This document shows positions 1 to 8,823 of a stretch of DNA of 64,000 nucleotides, piece after piece. Each line of letters starts with the position of its first letter. Position 1 is the stretch's first letter. Both the position numbers and the translations under genes were made by a program. The stretch comes from Thermobifida halotolerans (lineage in GTDB: Bacteria > Actinomycetota > Actinomycetes > Streptosporangiales > Streptosporangiaceae), in the NCBI RefSeq assembly GCF_003574835.2, contig NZ_CP063196.1, forward strand, positions 1,426,001 to 1,490,000, in the 5' to 3' direction. A model generated the notes under the pieces. It saw nothing but the letters and a program-made list of their open reading frames with translations. It had not been told where the DNA came from and did no database searches.

Positions 1-61
1 CCCGGCCCGGCGGGCGGACGACGATCCCCCACCACGCCCCTCCAGGACAGGGAGGCCCGAA

Positions 62-781
62 TTGCCCTCCGAGAGTCTCGCGCGCGCGGACACCGCCGTC
101 GGACGGATGACGGTGACCCGGCGAGCGGTCGAACGGATCAAGGCGATGATCGCCGACGGCACGCTCCACCCCGGTCAGCGGCTGCCCACCGAACGGGAGC
201 TCGCGGCGGGCATGGGGCTGTCCCGCAGTTCGATGCGGGAGGCGATCCGGGTGCTGACCACGCTGGGGGTGCTGGAGGCGCGGCACGGCGCGGGTGTCTA
301 CGTCACCGAGCTGCGCCCCCGCGACCTGCTGGAGCCCTTCTCGGTGCTGGCCGAGATCTCCCGGGGGCGCACCCTGCTGGAGGTGGTGCAGGTGCGCCGG
401 ATCGTCGAGCCGGCCGCCACCGCGCTGGCCGCGGTCCACGCCACCGACCGGCAACTGGGCGAGCTGGCGGCGCTGCTGGAGCGCGCCGACGGCGAGGGGG
501 AGGCGGCCGCGGCGGACGCGGCCTTCCACCGGGCGGTCGCCGCGATGAGCGGGAACGCGACCCTGGCCGCCGTCGTCGACGGGCTGTCCTCGCCCGCCTT
601 CGGGGCACGGGTGTGGCCCGGGAGGCAGGAGGAGGGGATGGTCGAGCGGCTGCGCGCGGACCACCGGCGCATCCACCGCGCCCTGCTGTCCCGCGACCCC
701 GACGCGGCGAGAGCCGCCGCGACCCTGCACGTCCTGGAACTGGAGGACTGGCTCCGCGCACGCCTGTCCGACTTTTCGTGA
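62..781 (+). CDS. FadR/GntR-family transcriptional regulator
   Basis: A one-component repressor or activator of the FadR subfamily. Residues about 17-85 form the GntR winged helix (RLPTERELAAGMGLSRSSMR, then a wing with RHGAGVYV). Residues about 100-230 form the all-helical FCD ligand domain, with the metal-type histidines FHRAV and HRRIH. I chose the TTG start because a GGAGG lies 7 bases upstream; the next in-frame ATG would cut into the HTH. The ligand cannot be told from sequence. The gene stands alone at the left edge of the window and its target may lie outside. Length (239 aa) is normal for the family. Confidence 0.85.
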   Translation: MPSESLARADTAVGRMTVTRRAVERIKAMIADGTLHPGQRLPTERELAAGMGLSRSSMREAIRVLTTLGVLEARHGAGVYVTELRPRDLLEPFSVLAEISRGRTLLEVVQVRRIVEPAATALAAVHATDRQLGELAALLERADGEGEAAAADAAFHRAVAAMSGNATLAAVVDGLSSPAFGARVWPGRQEEGMVERLRADHRRIHRALLSRDPDAARAAATLHVLELEDWLRARLSDFS

Positions 782-932
782 GAGGAGATCCACGCCACCT
801 CGGTGACCGCCCGAGAAGGTGTGCGGACGTTCACCTCTGTGGCGGGCGACCGCGCTCTCGGTCAGGCACGATGATCTAGGATCAGCGGGACCTCAAAGGT
901 CCCATCACTGGATATTCACCGTTGGGGGAGCC

Positions 933-1904
933 GTGGCCGAAAGCAGCAGAAACCGGTCGTCGGGGTTGGCGTTCGCGGTCGCCTCCGCGCTCGCCTTCGG
1001 CGGATCCGGCCCCGCCGCGCGCCCGCTGCTCGACGCCGGACTCGACCCGCTGCACGTGACCTGGCTGCGGGTGGCCGGGGCCGCACTGCTCCTGCTGCCC
1101 GTGGCGGTCCGCCACCACCGGACGCTGCGCGCCCGTCCCGTGCTGCTGCTGGCCTACGGGATGTTTCCGATGGCGGGCGTGCAGGCGTGCTACTTCGCCG
1201 CGATCGCCCGCATCCCCGTGGGGGTGGCACTGCTCATCGAGTTCCTCGGCCCGGTGCTGGTACTGCTGTGGACGCGCGTGGTGCGACACGTCCCGGTGTC
1301 ACGCAGAGCGGCGCTCGGCGTGGTGGTGGCGGTCGCGGGACTGGGCTGCCTGGTCGAGGTGTGGGCGGGCATCCGCCTGGACGCGGTCGGTCTGCTGCTG
1401 GCCCTGGGAGCCGCGGTGGGGCAGGCCGCCTACTTCCTGCTGTCCGACACCGCGCGTGACGACGTCGACCCGCTCGCGGTCATCTCCTACGGCGCGCTCG
1501 TCGCCGCCGCCCTGATGAGCCTCTTCGCACGCCCGTGGACCCTGCCGTGGCGGACACTGGCCGACACCCTGCCGGTCACCGGGGTGGATGTTCCGGCACT
1601 GGCCCTGGTGGTGTGGCTGGCGCTGGTGTCCACCGCCGTCGCCTACGCCACCGGGGTGGCGGCGGTGCGGCGGCTGTCCCCGGTGGTCGCCGGGGCGGTG
1701 GCCTACCTGGAGGTGGTGACGTCGATCCTGCTGGCCTGGCTGCTGCTGGGCGAGGCGCTCAGTCCGGCGCAGATCACGGGCGCGGTCGCCGTGGTGGTCG
1801 GCGCGTTCCTGGCGCAGACGTCGGTGCCCTCCGCCCCCGAACCCGCGCCGGTCCCGCCGGTCCCGCCGTCCCCGCCGCGCCCGGTCGAGGACACGGCGGT
1901 GTGA
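933..1904 (+). CDS. EamA/DMT-family exporter
   Basis: An inner-membrane transporter with about ten hydrophobic segments arranged as two EamA halves (roughly residues 10-145 and 155-285). It is followed by a proline-rich cytoplasmic tail built on APVPPVPPSPPRP. EamA proteins export metabolites or amino acids; the substrate here is unknown. The GTG start follows a GGGGAG after only two bases and keeps the first helix complete. A longer reading from 819 would add an unlikely Arg/His-rich leader. A 7-bp inverted repeat (GGGACCT, 3-nt loop) at 887-903 in the leader could be an operator or a small hairpin. Confidence 0.85.
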   Translation: MAESSRNRSSGLAFAVASALAFGGSGPAARPLLDAGLDPLHVTWLRVAGAALLLLPVAVRHHRTLRARPVLLLAYGMFPMAGVQACYFAAIARIPVGVALLIEFLGPVLVLLWTRVVRHVPVSRRAALGVVVAVAGLGCLVEVWAGIRLDAVGLLLALGAAVGQAAYFLLSDTARDDVDPLAVISYGALVAAALMSLFARPWTLPWRTLADTLPVTGVDVPALALVVWLALVSTAVAYATGVAAVRRLSPVVAGAVAYLEVVTSILLAWLLLGEALSPAQITGAVAVVVGAFLAQTSVPSAPEPAPVPPVPPSPPRPVEDTAV

Positions 1905-1989
1905 GCCGTGCCCGCGGCGGCCCGGTTCGCTGTCACCGGTGTGCGCGAGGATGCCCAGCGGTGCCGGAGTCGACGAGGAGGCGAGTGCC

Positions 1990-3027
1990 GTGCGCGGGAA
2001 GTCCACATCCGAGACCGTATCCGCCGCGCTGGAGGACTGGGCGGCGCGGTACCGCGGCGAACTGACCGGGTACTGCTACCGGATGCTGGGGTCGGCCTTC
2101 GAGGCCGAGGACGCGGTGCAGGAGACGCTGCTGCGCGCCTGGCGCGCCCTCGACCGGTTCGACGGGCAGCGGGCGGCGCCACGGTCGTGGCTGTACACGA
2201 TCGCCACCAACGTCTGCCTCGACCTGCTGCGCGGACGGCGCAGGCGCGCCCTGGCCGTGGACCTGGGACCCGCCGCGTCGGCCGGTACGCCGCTGGGCGC
2301 GCCGCTGCCCGAGGACCGGTGGGTGCTTCCGGTCCCCGACGCCTCCGTGCTGCCGGTGGGAGGGGACCCCGCCGAGGCGGCCGCCGCGCGCGAGACGGTC
2401 CGGTTGGCGTTCGTGGCCGCGCTGCAGCACCTGCCGCCCCGGCAGCGCGCGGTACTGCTGCTGCGCGAGGTGCTGTGCTGGAACGCGGCCGAGACCGCCG
2501 AACTGCTGGAGACGAGTGCGGCGTCGGTCAACAGCGCGCTGCAGCGGGCCCGGGCGACCCTCCGGGCCCGCGGCGTGGACGCCGGTACCGCGCCCGAACC
2601 GGTGGACCAGGCGCGACGGGAGCTGCTGGCCCGCTACTGCGCGGCGTTCGAGCGGCACGACGTCGCGGCGCTGGTCGCGCTGCTGCACGAGGACGCCACG
2701 ATGGCGATGCCGCCGTTCGCGTGGTGGCTGCGGGGAAGCGCCGAGATCGGGCGGGCGCTCGCGGGCGCCGACGCCTGCCGGGAGTCGCGGCTGGTGCCGG
2801 TGGCGGCCAACGGTTCGGCGGCGTTCGCGCAGTACGTTCCCGACGGTCCGGGCGGGCGGCTGCGGGCGTGGGCGGTGCAGGTCGTGGAGGTCCGCGCCGA
2901 CCGGATCGCCGCCACGACCTCGTTTCTGACCGCCAACCGGCTGTTCGCGCTGTTCGGGCTGCCGTTGGAGGCGTCGGCGGCCGAGTTGGGGGCGCTGGGC
3001 GGGAATCCGGTCGCGAAAGACCGATGA
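1990..3027 (+). CDS. ECF41-type RNA polymerase sigma factor with SnoaL-like C-terminal domain
   Basis: An extracytoplasmic-function sigma factor. Residues about 20-90 are region 2 (YCYRMLGSAFEAEDAVQETL then WLYTIATNVCLDLLR). About 130-195 is region 4 (LPPRQRAVLLLREVLCWNAAE). The last 120 residues form a SnoaL/NTF2-like fold containing FERHDVAALVALLHEDATM. This extension defines the ECF41 (SigJ-like) group, where it replaces a separate anti-sigma factor and modulates activity. GTG at 1990 has GAGGAGG about 8 bases upstream, so I prefer it over 1939. The GyrI-like gene 65 bases downstream may be part of its regulon (inference). Confidence 0.88.
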   Translation: MRGKSTSETVSAALEDWAARYRGELTGYCYRMLGSAFEAEDAVQETLLRAWRALDRFDGQRAAPRSWLYTIATNVCLDLLRGRRRRALAVDLGPAASAGTPLGAPLPEDRWVLPVPDASVLPVGGDPAEAAAARETVRLAFVAALQHLPPRQRAVLLLREVLCWNAAETAELLETSAASVNSALQRARATLRARGVDAGTAPEPVDQARRELLARYCAAFERHDVAALVALLHEDATMAMPPFAWWLRGSAEIGRALAGADACRESRLVPVAANGSAAFAQYVPDGPGGRLRAWAVQVVEVRADRIAATTSFLTANRLFALFGLPLEASAAELGALGGNPVAKDR

Positions 3028-3092
3028 GTTTCGGTGCGGCGGGTCGTATCCCGTGGTGGAAGTGACCGTACCGACATGAGGGAGCGTCATCG

Positions 3093-3593
3093 ATGTCCAC
3101 CGAACCGCGTATCGAGGTCCGCGCCGAGCAGCCCTGCGTGTCCGTCCCGATCCGGGTGCCGCTGCGGGAGTGGGGGCGGGCCAACGCGCTGGTGCCCGAG
3201 GTGTTCGGCTGGCTGGAAGGCCGCGGGATCGCGCCCGGCGGGCCGCTGTTCTACCGCTACCGGGTGGTCGGGGGGATGGACGAGGAGTTCCACCTGGAGG
3301 TGGGGGTTCCGGTCGGCGAGGCCGTGGCCGGGGACGGCCGGGTCGTCGCGGGCCACGTCCCGGGCGGCTCCTACGCGGTGCTGACGCACCACGGGCACCC
3401 CGACCGGATCGGGGAGTCGTTCGCGGCGCTGGAGGAGTGGGCGCGGCGGCGGGGTGTGGCGTGGGCCACCCGGCAGGTGGACGGTAGGCGGGTGTGGGAC
3501 GGCCGGTTCGAGTTCTACCTGACCGATCCGGCCGTGCAGCCCGATCCGGAGAAGTGGTCGGTGGAGATCGCCTACCTGCTCGCCGACGGCTGA
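3093..3593 (+). CDS. GyrI-like small-molecule-binding domain protein
   Basis: A stand-alone 166-residue protein with the GyrI-like/SRPBCC-type effector-binding fold. It has paired halves, the first with FYRYRVV and EFHLEVGVPV, the second with GHVPGGSYAVLTHHG and RFEFYLTDP. Such domains occur as ligand sensors in AraC or MerR regulators and alone as drug- or toxin-binding or hydrolysing proteins. No DNA-binding domain is present. It has a GAGGGAG ribosome site and follows the ECF41 sigma gene by 65 bases in the same direction, so it is probably co-transcribed. Ligand unknown. Confidence 0.75.
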   Translation: MSTEPRIEVRAEQPCVSVPIRVPLREWGRANALVPEVFGWLEGRGIAPGGPLFYRYRVVGGMDEEFHLEVGVPVGEAVAGDGRVVAGHVPGGSYAVLTHHGHPDRIGESFAALEEWARRRGVAWATRQVDGRRVWDGRFEFYLTDPAVQPDPEKWSVEIAYLLADG

Positions 3594-3642
3594 GCCGGAT
3601 GACGGCGGGCGCCACCGGCGACCGGGGACGCCCGCCGGTCGG

Positions 3643-4608
3643 TCACCGGACGTCGCCACCGAACCGCACGATCGCCTCCAGCACCGCGTCGCGCATGGCG
3701 GGGCTGCCGGTGTGTCCGGAGTCGTCGATCACCCTCAGCTCCGCGTCCGGCCACGCCCTGGCCAGTTCCCAGGCGGTCCGCAGCGGACTGCCCAGGTCGA
3801 GGCGGCCGTGGACGAGCACTCCGGGGATTCCGGTCAGCCGGTGGGCGTCGCGCAGCAGTTACCCGTCGGCGAGCCAGGCCCGGTGGGTGAAGTAGTGGGC
3901 GCAGATCCGGGCGAAGGCCAGGAGGGCGTCGTCGGTCCGGTCGCCGTAGTAGCCGGGGCGGCCGAGCGCCTCGTGGGCGATGACGGCGTCCTCCCAGGCA
4001 CACCAGGCGCGCGCCGCCGCGAGCCGGACGGCCTCCTCGGGGCTGTTGAGCAGCCGGTGGTAGGCGGCCACGAGGTCGCCGTCGCGTTCGCCCTCCGGGA
4101 GCGCGTCGCGGAATGCCTCCCAGGGGCCGGGCAGCAGGCGCCGCAGACCGTGGTAGAGCCAGTCGATCTCCTCGGGGGTGGTCGTGGTGACGCCCGCGAG
4201 GACGATCTCGCTGACCCGTTCGGGGTGGCGTTCGGCGTAGGCGAGGATCAGCGTGGAGCCCCACGACCCGCCGTAGAGCAGCCAGCGCCGCACGCCCAGG
4301 TGCTCGCGCAGCCGTTCCATGTCGGCGACGAGGTGGTGGGTGGTGTTGTGCTCCAGTCCGGTCGCGGGGTCGGCGGCTCGGGGAAGGCTCCGGCCGCAGC
4401 CGCGCTGGTCGAACAGGACGATCCGGTAGACCTCGGGGTCGAACAGGGTGCGGCTGGCGCGGCGTCCCCCGCCGCCGGGGCCGCCGTGCACGCACAGGGC
4501 GGGCCTGCCGTCGGGGTTGCCGCTGGTCTCCCAGTAGATCCGCTGGCCGTCGCCGACGGCGAGCAGACCGCTCGCGTACGGTTCGACCGGCGGGAACGGC
4601 CGCGGCAC
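3643..4608 (-). pseudogene. pip: Prolyl iminopeptidase with an in-frame nonsense codon
   Basis: An alpha/beta-hydrolase of the proline iminopeptidase family, which releases N-terminal proline from peptides. The oxyanion motif HGGPGGGG, the family motif DQRGCGRS and the nucleophile elbow GGSWGS (Ser) are all present. A TAA at 3859-3861 stops the frame at codon 250. The same frame continues to 3643 with LLRDAHRLTGIP, VHGRLDLGSP (catalytic Asp) and DSGHTGSP (catalytic His), giving the usual length of about 321 residues. The family normally has Gln at the broken position, so one CAA-to-TAA change explains it. Translation starts at GTG 4608 after GGAGGA. The 249-residue product would lack two triad residues. 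A sequencing error is possible. Confidence 0.8.
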
Positions 4609-4699
4609 GGTGTCTCCTCCCGGCGGGGGCGGGTCTCCGGTTCCGGATGGTCGAGTCCACAGGCCTCCTCGCCGCGGGGGCCGCGGCGGCCTCCGGCCC

Positions 4700-5149
4700 C
4701 TACTGGACGTCGAACTCGTTGCCTTCGGGGTCGGCCATGGTGACGTGGTGGCTGCCGCGGTCCTGCACCACGCGCAGCACGGTGGCGCCCAGGCCCCTGA
4801 GGCGCTCGACCTCGGCGTCGCGGCGCTCGGGACCGACTCTGAGGTCGATGTGCAGGCGGTTCTTGACCTGCTTGCCCTCGGGGACGGCCTGGAAGAGGAC
4901 GCGCTGCCCCAGACCGATGCCGGTGGCGGGGTCGACCGGGGCGTCGGGGTGGCGGATCGCGGCCAGGACCTTCCAGGCGGGGCGTCCGCCGACCTCGGTG
5001 ACGTCGTCGGGGCCGACCATTCCGGCGTCGAGGAGTCGGTTGATGAGCGCGCTGTTGTCCTCGACCGCGTAGTCCAGGGCCTGGGCCCAGAACGCGGCCT
5101 GGCGGTTGGGGTCGGCGCAGTCGACGACGAGTTGCCAGTCCACGGCCAT
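4700..5149 (-). CDS. VOC-superfamily (glyoxalase-like) protein
   Basis: A 149-residue protein of the glyoxalase-like type, with one betaalphabetabetabeta repeat pair. It opens WQLVVDCADPNRQAAFWAQAL and ends MADPEGNEFDVQ, the standard first and last strands of this group. Members are metal-dependent lyases, dioxygenases or antibiotic-binding proteins; no specific reaction can be assigned. ATG at 5149 follows GGGAGG. The intergenic region to 5216 is shared with the divergent CGNR regulator, which may control it. Confidence 0.8.
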   Translation of the reverse strand: MAVDWQLVVDCADPNRQAAFWAQALDYAVEDNSALINRLLDAGMVGPDDVTEVGGRPAWKVLAAIRHPDAPVDPATGIGLGQRVLFQAVPEGKQVKNRLHIDLRVGPERRDAEVERLRGLGATVLRVVQDRGSHHVTMADPEGNEFDVQ

Positions 5150-5203
5150 GGTGGTGCCTCCCTGACTCGGTGGGGGCGGCGCACCCCCTCTGATGCAACC
5201 GTT

Positions 5204-5209
5204 TATAGT
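5204..5209 (+). promoter_or_regulatory. Promoter -10 box of a probably leaderless CGNR gene
   Basis: TATAGT lies seven bases before the ATG at 5216, so transcription should begin at or beside the start codon. No Shine-Dalgarno sequence is present. The flanks AACC and GGTT make an imperfect inverted repeat across the box, a possible autoregulatory operator. Confidence 0.5.
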
Positions 5210-5215
5210 GGTTAC

Positions 5216-5821
5216 ATGTCGCGGAGTGCAACCGGTCTGGTACTGCGTTCTCCGGAGGGGACCGAGTACGTCTTCGACCCGGGGGCGCTGTGCCTGGAAC
5301 TTCTCACCACGGGCGGTCCCGGCGTGTTCACGCGCTACGAGGTGCTGCACGAACCCGCCGACCTGGCCCGATGGGTGGCGCTGTCCCGGCTCGGCCTGAC
5401 CGCCGCCGACGTCGGGGTCGACGAGGCGGAACTGGTGCGGGCGCGCAAGTTGCGGGACGCGCTGTGGAGGCTGGTCCGCGCCCGCACCCACGGCCGCCCC
5501 CTGGCAGACGGGGAGGTGGCGGTGCTCAACCGGGCCGCGGCGGGGGTCCCCCTGGTTCCCCGGGTCACGCCCACCGGGGAGCGCGGCTGGCGCACCCCGG
5601 CCAGCGGTACCCAGGTGGTCGCGACCGTCGCCCGCGACGCGGTGGAGCTGCTCACCGGCCCGTTCGCCGACCGGGTGCGCGAGTGCGCGGCCCACGACTG
5701 CCACCTGGTGTTCGTCGACACCTCACGGCCGGGCCGCAGGCGGTGGTGCTCCATGGAGCGGTGCGGCAACCGCAACAAGGTGCGCGCGCTGCGCGCCCGG
5801 CGGCAGGCCGATTCCGCGTGA
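5216..5821 (+). CDS. CGNR zinc-finger / ABATE-domain regulator
   Basis: A 201-residue actinobacterial regulator. An N-terminal ABATE (stress-induced ligand-binding) domain spans roughly residues 1-145. A C-terminal CGNR zinc finger follows, with the cysteines in CAAHDC and RRWCSMERCGNRNKV. The zinc finger is thought to bind DNA; the ligand is unknown. The start is fixed by the -10 box seven bases upstream, which implies a leaderless mRNA. It is divergent from the VOC protein gene, a pairing often seen between such regulators and their target. Confidence 0.85.
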   Translation: MSRSATGLVLRSPEGTEYVFDPGALCLELLTTGGPGVFTRYEVLHEPADLARWVALSRLGLTAADVGVDEAELVRARKLRDALWRLVRARTHGRPLADGEVAVLNRAAAGVPLVPRVTPTGERGWRTPASGTQVVATVARDAVELLTGPFADRVRECAAHDCHLVFVDTSRPGRRRWCSMERCGNRNKVRALRARRQADSA

Positions 5822-5825
5822 CCGG

Positions 5826-6653
5826 TCAGTCCGCGACGACGCGGTGGGCTCCGGTGTAGACGTTCATCGAGTCGCCGCGAAGGAAGCCGACCAGGCTCAT
5901 TCCGGTCTCGGCGGCCAGCTCCACGGCCAGGGACGACGGCGCGGAGACGGCGGCGAGCAGGGGGATGCCCGCCATGACGGCCTTCTGGGTCAGCTCGAAG
6001 GAGGCGCGGCCCGACACCAGCAGGCCCGTGCCGCCCAGCGGCAGACCACGCTGGGTGGCGGCGTGTCCGACGACCTTGTCCACGGCGTTGTGGCGGCCGA
6101 CGTCCTCGCGGACGGCGAGCAGGTCGCCGTCGGGGGTGACGAGCGCGGCGGCGTGCAGTCCGCCGGTGCGCTCGAACAGCTTCTGGGCCCCGCGCAGCCG
6201 GTCGGGCAGGGCGGCCAGCACCTCGGCGGAGAAGCGCACGTCGTCGTCGGCGACGGTGAAGCGGCTGCGGGTGCGCACCGCGTCCAGGCTGGCCTTGCCG
6301 CACACCCCGCACGAGGAGGTGGTGTAGAAGTTGCGTTCCACGGAGACGTCGGGCTGCGGCACGCCGGGAGCAAGGACCACGTCGAGGACGTTGTAGGTGT
6401 TGACGCCGTCCTCGGTGGAGCCCGCGCAGTAGCGCAGGGTGCGGACGTCGTCGGCGGCGGCGATGACGCCCTCGCCGATGAGGAATCCGGTGACCAGCTC
6501 GAAGTCGTGGCCGGGAGTGCGCATGGTGACGGTCAGCGCGCGTCCGCCCAGACGGATCTCCAGGGGTTCCTCCACGATGAGGGTGTCCACGCGGTCGCGC
6601 ACCGTGGAGCCGCTGATCCGCCGCACCCTCTCCCGGACGGTGACGCGTCCCAT
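5826..6653 (-). CDS. fdhD: FdhD, sulfur-carrier protein for formate dehydrogenase maturation
   Basis: FdhD passes persulfide sulfur from a cysteine desulfurase to the Mo/bis-MGD cofactor of formate dehydrogenase in the cytoplasm. The 275-residue protein carries the active cysteines in SSCGVCGK (about residues 115-122). It also has the family blocks [28 protein letters not shown] and [13 protein letters not shown] at 6653 begins [10 protein letters not shown]. The stop is 4 bases from the convergent CGNR gene stop. The formate dehydrogenase itself is not in the window. Confidence 0.95.
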   Translation of the reverse strand: MGRVTVRERVRRISGSTVRDRVDTLIVEEPLEIRLGGRALTVTMRTPGHDFELVTGFLIGEGVIAAADDVRTLRYCAGSTEDGVNTYNVLDVVLAPGVPQPDVSVERNFYTTSSCGVCGKASLDAVRTRSRFTVADDDVRFSAEVLAALPDRLRGAQKLFERTGGLHAAALVTPDGDLLAVREDVGRHNAVDKVVGHAATQRGLPLGGTGLLVSGRASFELTQKAVMAGIPLLAAVSAPSSLAVELAAETGMSLVGFLRGDSMNVYTGAHRVVAD

Positions 6654-6796
6654 GGCTGGTCCTCCCCCGCTCGGCGGCCGTGGGCCTCCCCAATCTATCC
6701 GTCCGGGTGGCCACAAGAGGCCAGCGGAGGGGAGGAACGGGCGGAGGGGGAAGGACCGCTGCGGGCGGTCGAGCACGCGGAGTGAAGGAGGCGGCG

Positions 6797-7906
6797 ATGG
6801 CGTGGGCCTGGAACGACTGGGACGTGGTCTGGGACCGGGTGGCCGGGGCGATGGTGGGGGGCGCGGTGGCGCCGCTGCTGGCGGGGGAGAGCGCCCGGAC
6901 GGAGGCGGAGTACCTGGACGGCGTGGGCGGACGGGTCGCCGAGGCGGTACGGGACCTCGCCGACGACGCGGTCCTTCTCGGAGGGGGCGGCGCGGGGGAG
7001 CGGTGGATGCGGGCGGTGCGCTCCACCGTGGTGGGCGGCACCGTCCCCGAGGCTCCCGAGGACCTCGGAGAGGGGCCGGAGGCTGTGGGGTGGCGCGCGG
7101 TCGCGCGGACCCCGGCGCCGCCGCTGGACCCGGCGCGTGGCGTCTTCCCGTGCTCCCAACTGGTCGGGGCGGTGCGTCTGGCCCACGAGCGGGGCGGGGC
7201 GGAGGCGGCCCGGTACGCGGGGGCGCTGGCCGGTGCGGGCTGGGGGGTCTCGGGAATTCCGCTGGCCGCGCAGCGGGAGCTGGCCGCGGTGGTGCCGCCG
7301 CGCGAGCTGGTCACGGCGGCGCTGGTCGCCGCGCGCGGGGAGGCGCTGGACTGCTGGCCGCAGCGGCGGAGCGAGACCGTGCCCGGCCTGGACCGGCAGA
7401 ACCGCCGGCCGTTCGCGGTGGCCCACCCCCACGATCCGGGGGTGGTGCTGTGCACCATGGAATACGTGCGCGACAGCGCCGAGGCCGAGGCGGTGGTGTC
7501 GCTGTGCCGGATGGGCACCTGCGACCAGCCCGCCCACCTGGCTGCGAAGGACACCGTCGAGGTGTGGCTGCACGACCGGCCGGGAGCCAACCGCAACCTG
7601 CACTTCGTGCTGGACGAGGCGGCGCGCGCGGTCGCGCGGCTGCGCGCGGAGGGCAGGCGGGTGCTGCTGCACTGCGCGGCCTGCCAGTCGCGCACCCCGG
7701 CGGTGGCCGCCCGGTACGCGTCGCTGGCCTGCGGCGTGGACGTGGTGGAGGCGCTGCGCACCATCATCTCCACGGTGGTGGGCCACCTCAACAACCCGGA
7801 GCTGAGCCGGGCGGTGGCCGCCCTGGACGGTGTGGAGTTGGCCGACCCGCAGGCGGTGCTGTTCCCGGAGGGCATGCCGGAGCTGACCCGGACGCCGCGG
7901 ATCTGA
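6797..7906 (+). CDS. Fusion of a degenerate ADP-ribosylglycohydrolase-like domain and a Cys-based protein phosphatase
   Basis: A 369-residue protein. Residues 1-200 resemble an ADP-ribosylglycohydrolase ([13 protein letters not shown] near the start; [20 protein letters not shown] near residue 155). The acidic metal-binding motif expected before AGALAGA is absent: [10 protein letters not shown] is found where GGDTDT-like sequence is usual. Residues about 210-365 form a dual-specificity phosphatase with the P-loop HCAACQSRT (CX5R) and an upstream WLHDRPG as the likely general acid. ATG at 6797 follows AGGAGG. The first domain may only bind its ligand; the phosphatase looks intact. Confidence 0.75.
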   Translation: MAWAWNDWDVVWDRVAGAMVGGAVAPLLAGESARTEAEYLDGVGGRVAEAVRDLADDAVLLGGGGAGERWMRAVRSTVVGGTVPEAPEDLGEGPEAVGWRAVARTPAPPLDPARGVFPCSQLVGAVRLAHERGGAEAARYAGALAGAGWGVSGIPLAAQRELAAVVPPRELVTAALVAARGEALDCWPQRRSETVPGLDRQNRRPFAVAHPHDPGVVLCTMEYVRDSAEAEAVVSLCRMGTCDQPAHLAAKDTVEVWLHDRPGANRNLHFVLDEAARAVARLRAEGRRVLLHCAACQSRTPAVAARYASLACGVDVVEALRTIISTVVGHLNNPELSRAVAALDGVELADPQAVLFPEGMPELTRTPRI

Positions 7907-8249
7907 GACTCCGCTTCCGCGGTCCCGCCCCGCGGTCGCGTCCGGCCGCCCGGGGTGACCACGGGGGCGGGACCGCGCCTGAATCGGTCCAGGGCCGCGG
8001 CCTCCTCCGGTTCCGCCTTCCGGTCGCGTCCGGCCTTGGCCGCGCGCCGCGCCTCGTCGACACGGCCCGCCACCGGTGACGGCAGGTGTGCGGTGTGGCG
8101 GAGGCGCCGGGGAAGACGGTCCTGACCGTGTGCGGGGCAGGCGGTGGACCTCGGGCACGGACCGCCCCTCTCCTGCTCCGGAGATCTGAAGGCTGACCTC
8201 AGTGGTCGAGGTCAGCCTGGTGGTTCGGACGAGGGGTGCCTCGGGGCGG
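7907..8249. other. Intergenic region between convergent genes
   Basis: No gene is supported here. It holds only the hairpin at 8191-8217. Reading the minus strand from 8073 gives a charged peptide-like stretch (VDEARRAAKAGRDRKAEPEE), but it has no start context and no stop before the neighbouring gene, so I leave it unassigned. Confidence 0.5.
8191..8217. terminator. Bidirectional hairpin terminator
   Basis: Perfect 10-bp stem (GGCTGACCTC with its complement) and a 7-nt loop, placed between the ends of two convergent genes. No long U tract, as is common in high-GC actinobacteria. Confidence 0.6.
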
Positions 8250-8648
8250 TCAGTAGGGCGTGGAGCTGAGTACAGCGATGAACCACGCCCCGTAGACCAG
8301 GACCAGGAAGAGGAAGAACGCGGCGGCCACCCCGAAGCAGATCCAGGCGCCGATGGTGAGCTTGCGCGCTCCGACGGGATCGGTCTGGGCCTGGCTCAGC
8401 GCGATGATGGAGAGCACCAGGCCCACGATGGCGGGGATGACCCCGTAGCAGGTGGTGATCGCCAGGATGTTGCAGACCAGGGCGAGGATCATGCTGGTCT
8501 GACTGGGGGGCTGCTGCGGCTGCCGGCCGAATCCCGCGGGGTAGGGCGGCGGAGGAGGCGGTGAGGAGGGCGGTGGGGGGAACGCGCCCCAGCCGCCGGT
8601 ACCGCTGTGCGGCGGTCCGCTGTACCCTCCCTGACCCCCGTACGTCAT
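8250..8648 (-). CDS. DUF4190-type small membrane protein with proline-rich N-terminus
   Basis: A 132-residue protein. Residues 1-50 are rich in Gly, Pro and Gln (a PPPPSSPPPPPPYP run). Two membrane helices follow: about 54-82 (ILALVCNILAITTCYGVIPA) and 97-125 (IGAWICFGVAAAFFLFLVLV). The layout matches DUF4190 proteins, common in actinobacteria and of unknown role. The ATG at 8648 fits. It is monocistronic. Confidence 0.75.
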   Translation of the reverse strand: MTYGGQGGYSGPPHSGTGGWGAFPPPPSSPPPPPPYPAGFGRQPQQPPSQTSMILALVCNILAITTCYGVIPAIVGLVLSIIALSQAQTDPVGARKLTIGAWICFGVAAAFFLFLVLVYGAWFIAVLSSTPY

Positions 8649-8823
8649 GTCCGTTCCGTTCTGTTGTTCTGTGCCGGTGTTGTCCGATCATGCTCCCAGA
8701 CCGGCGGGCGGGGTCTGCCGGTCTCAACGGATTTGTTACGGGAGAGGCCGGTTGTGGCCATCGGTGGGCGGTTCCGCGTCCGCGGTGGACTTCTCGGGGC
8801 CGTCCAGGGAAGGCCGCGTGCGC

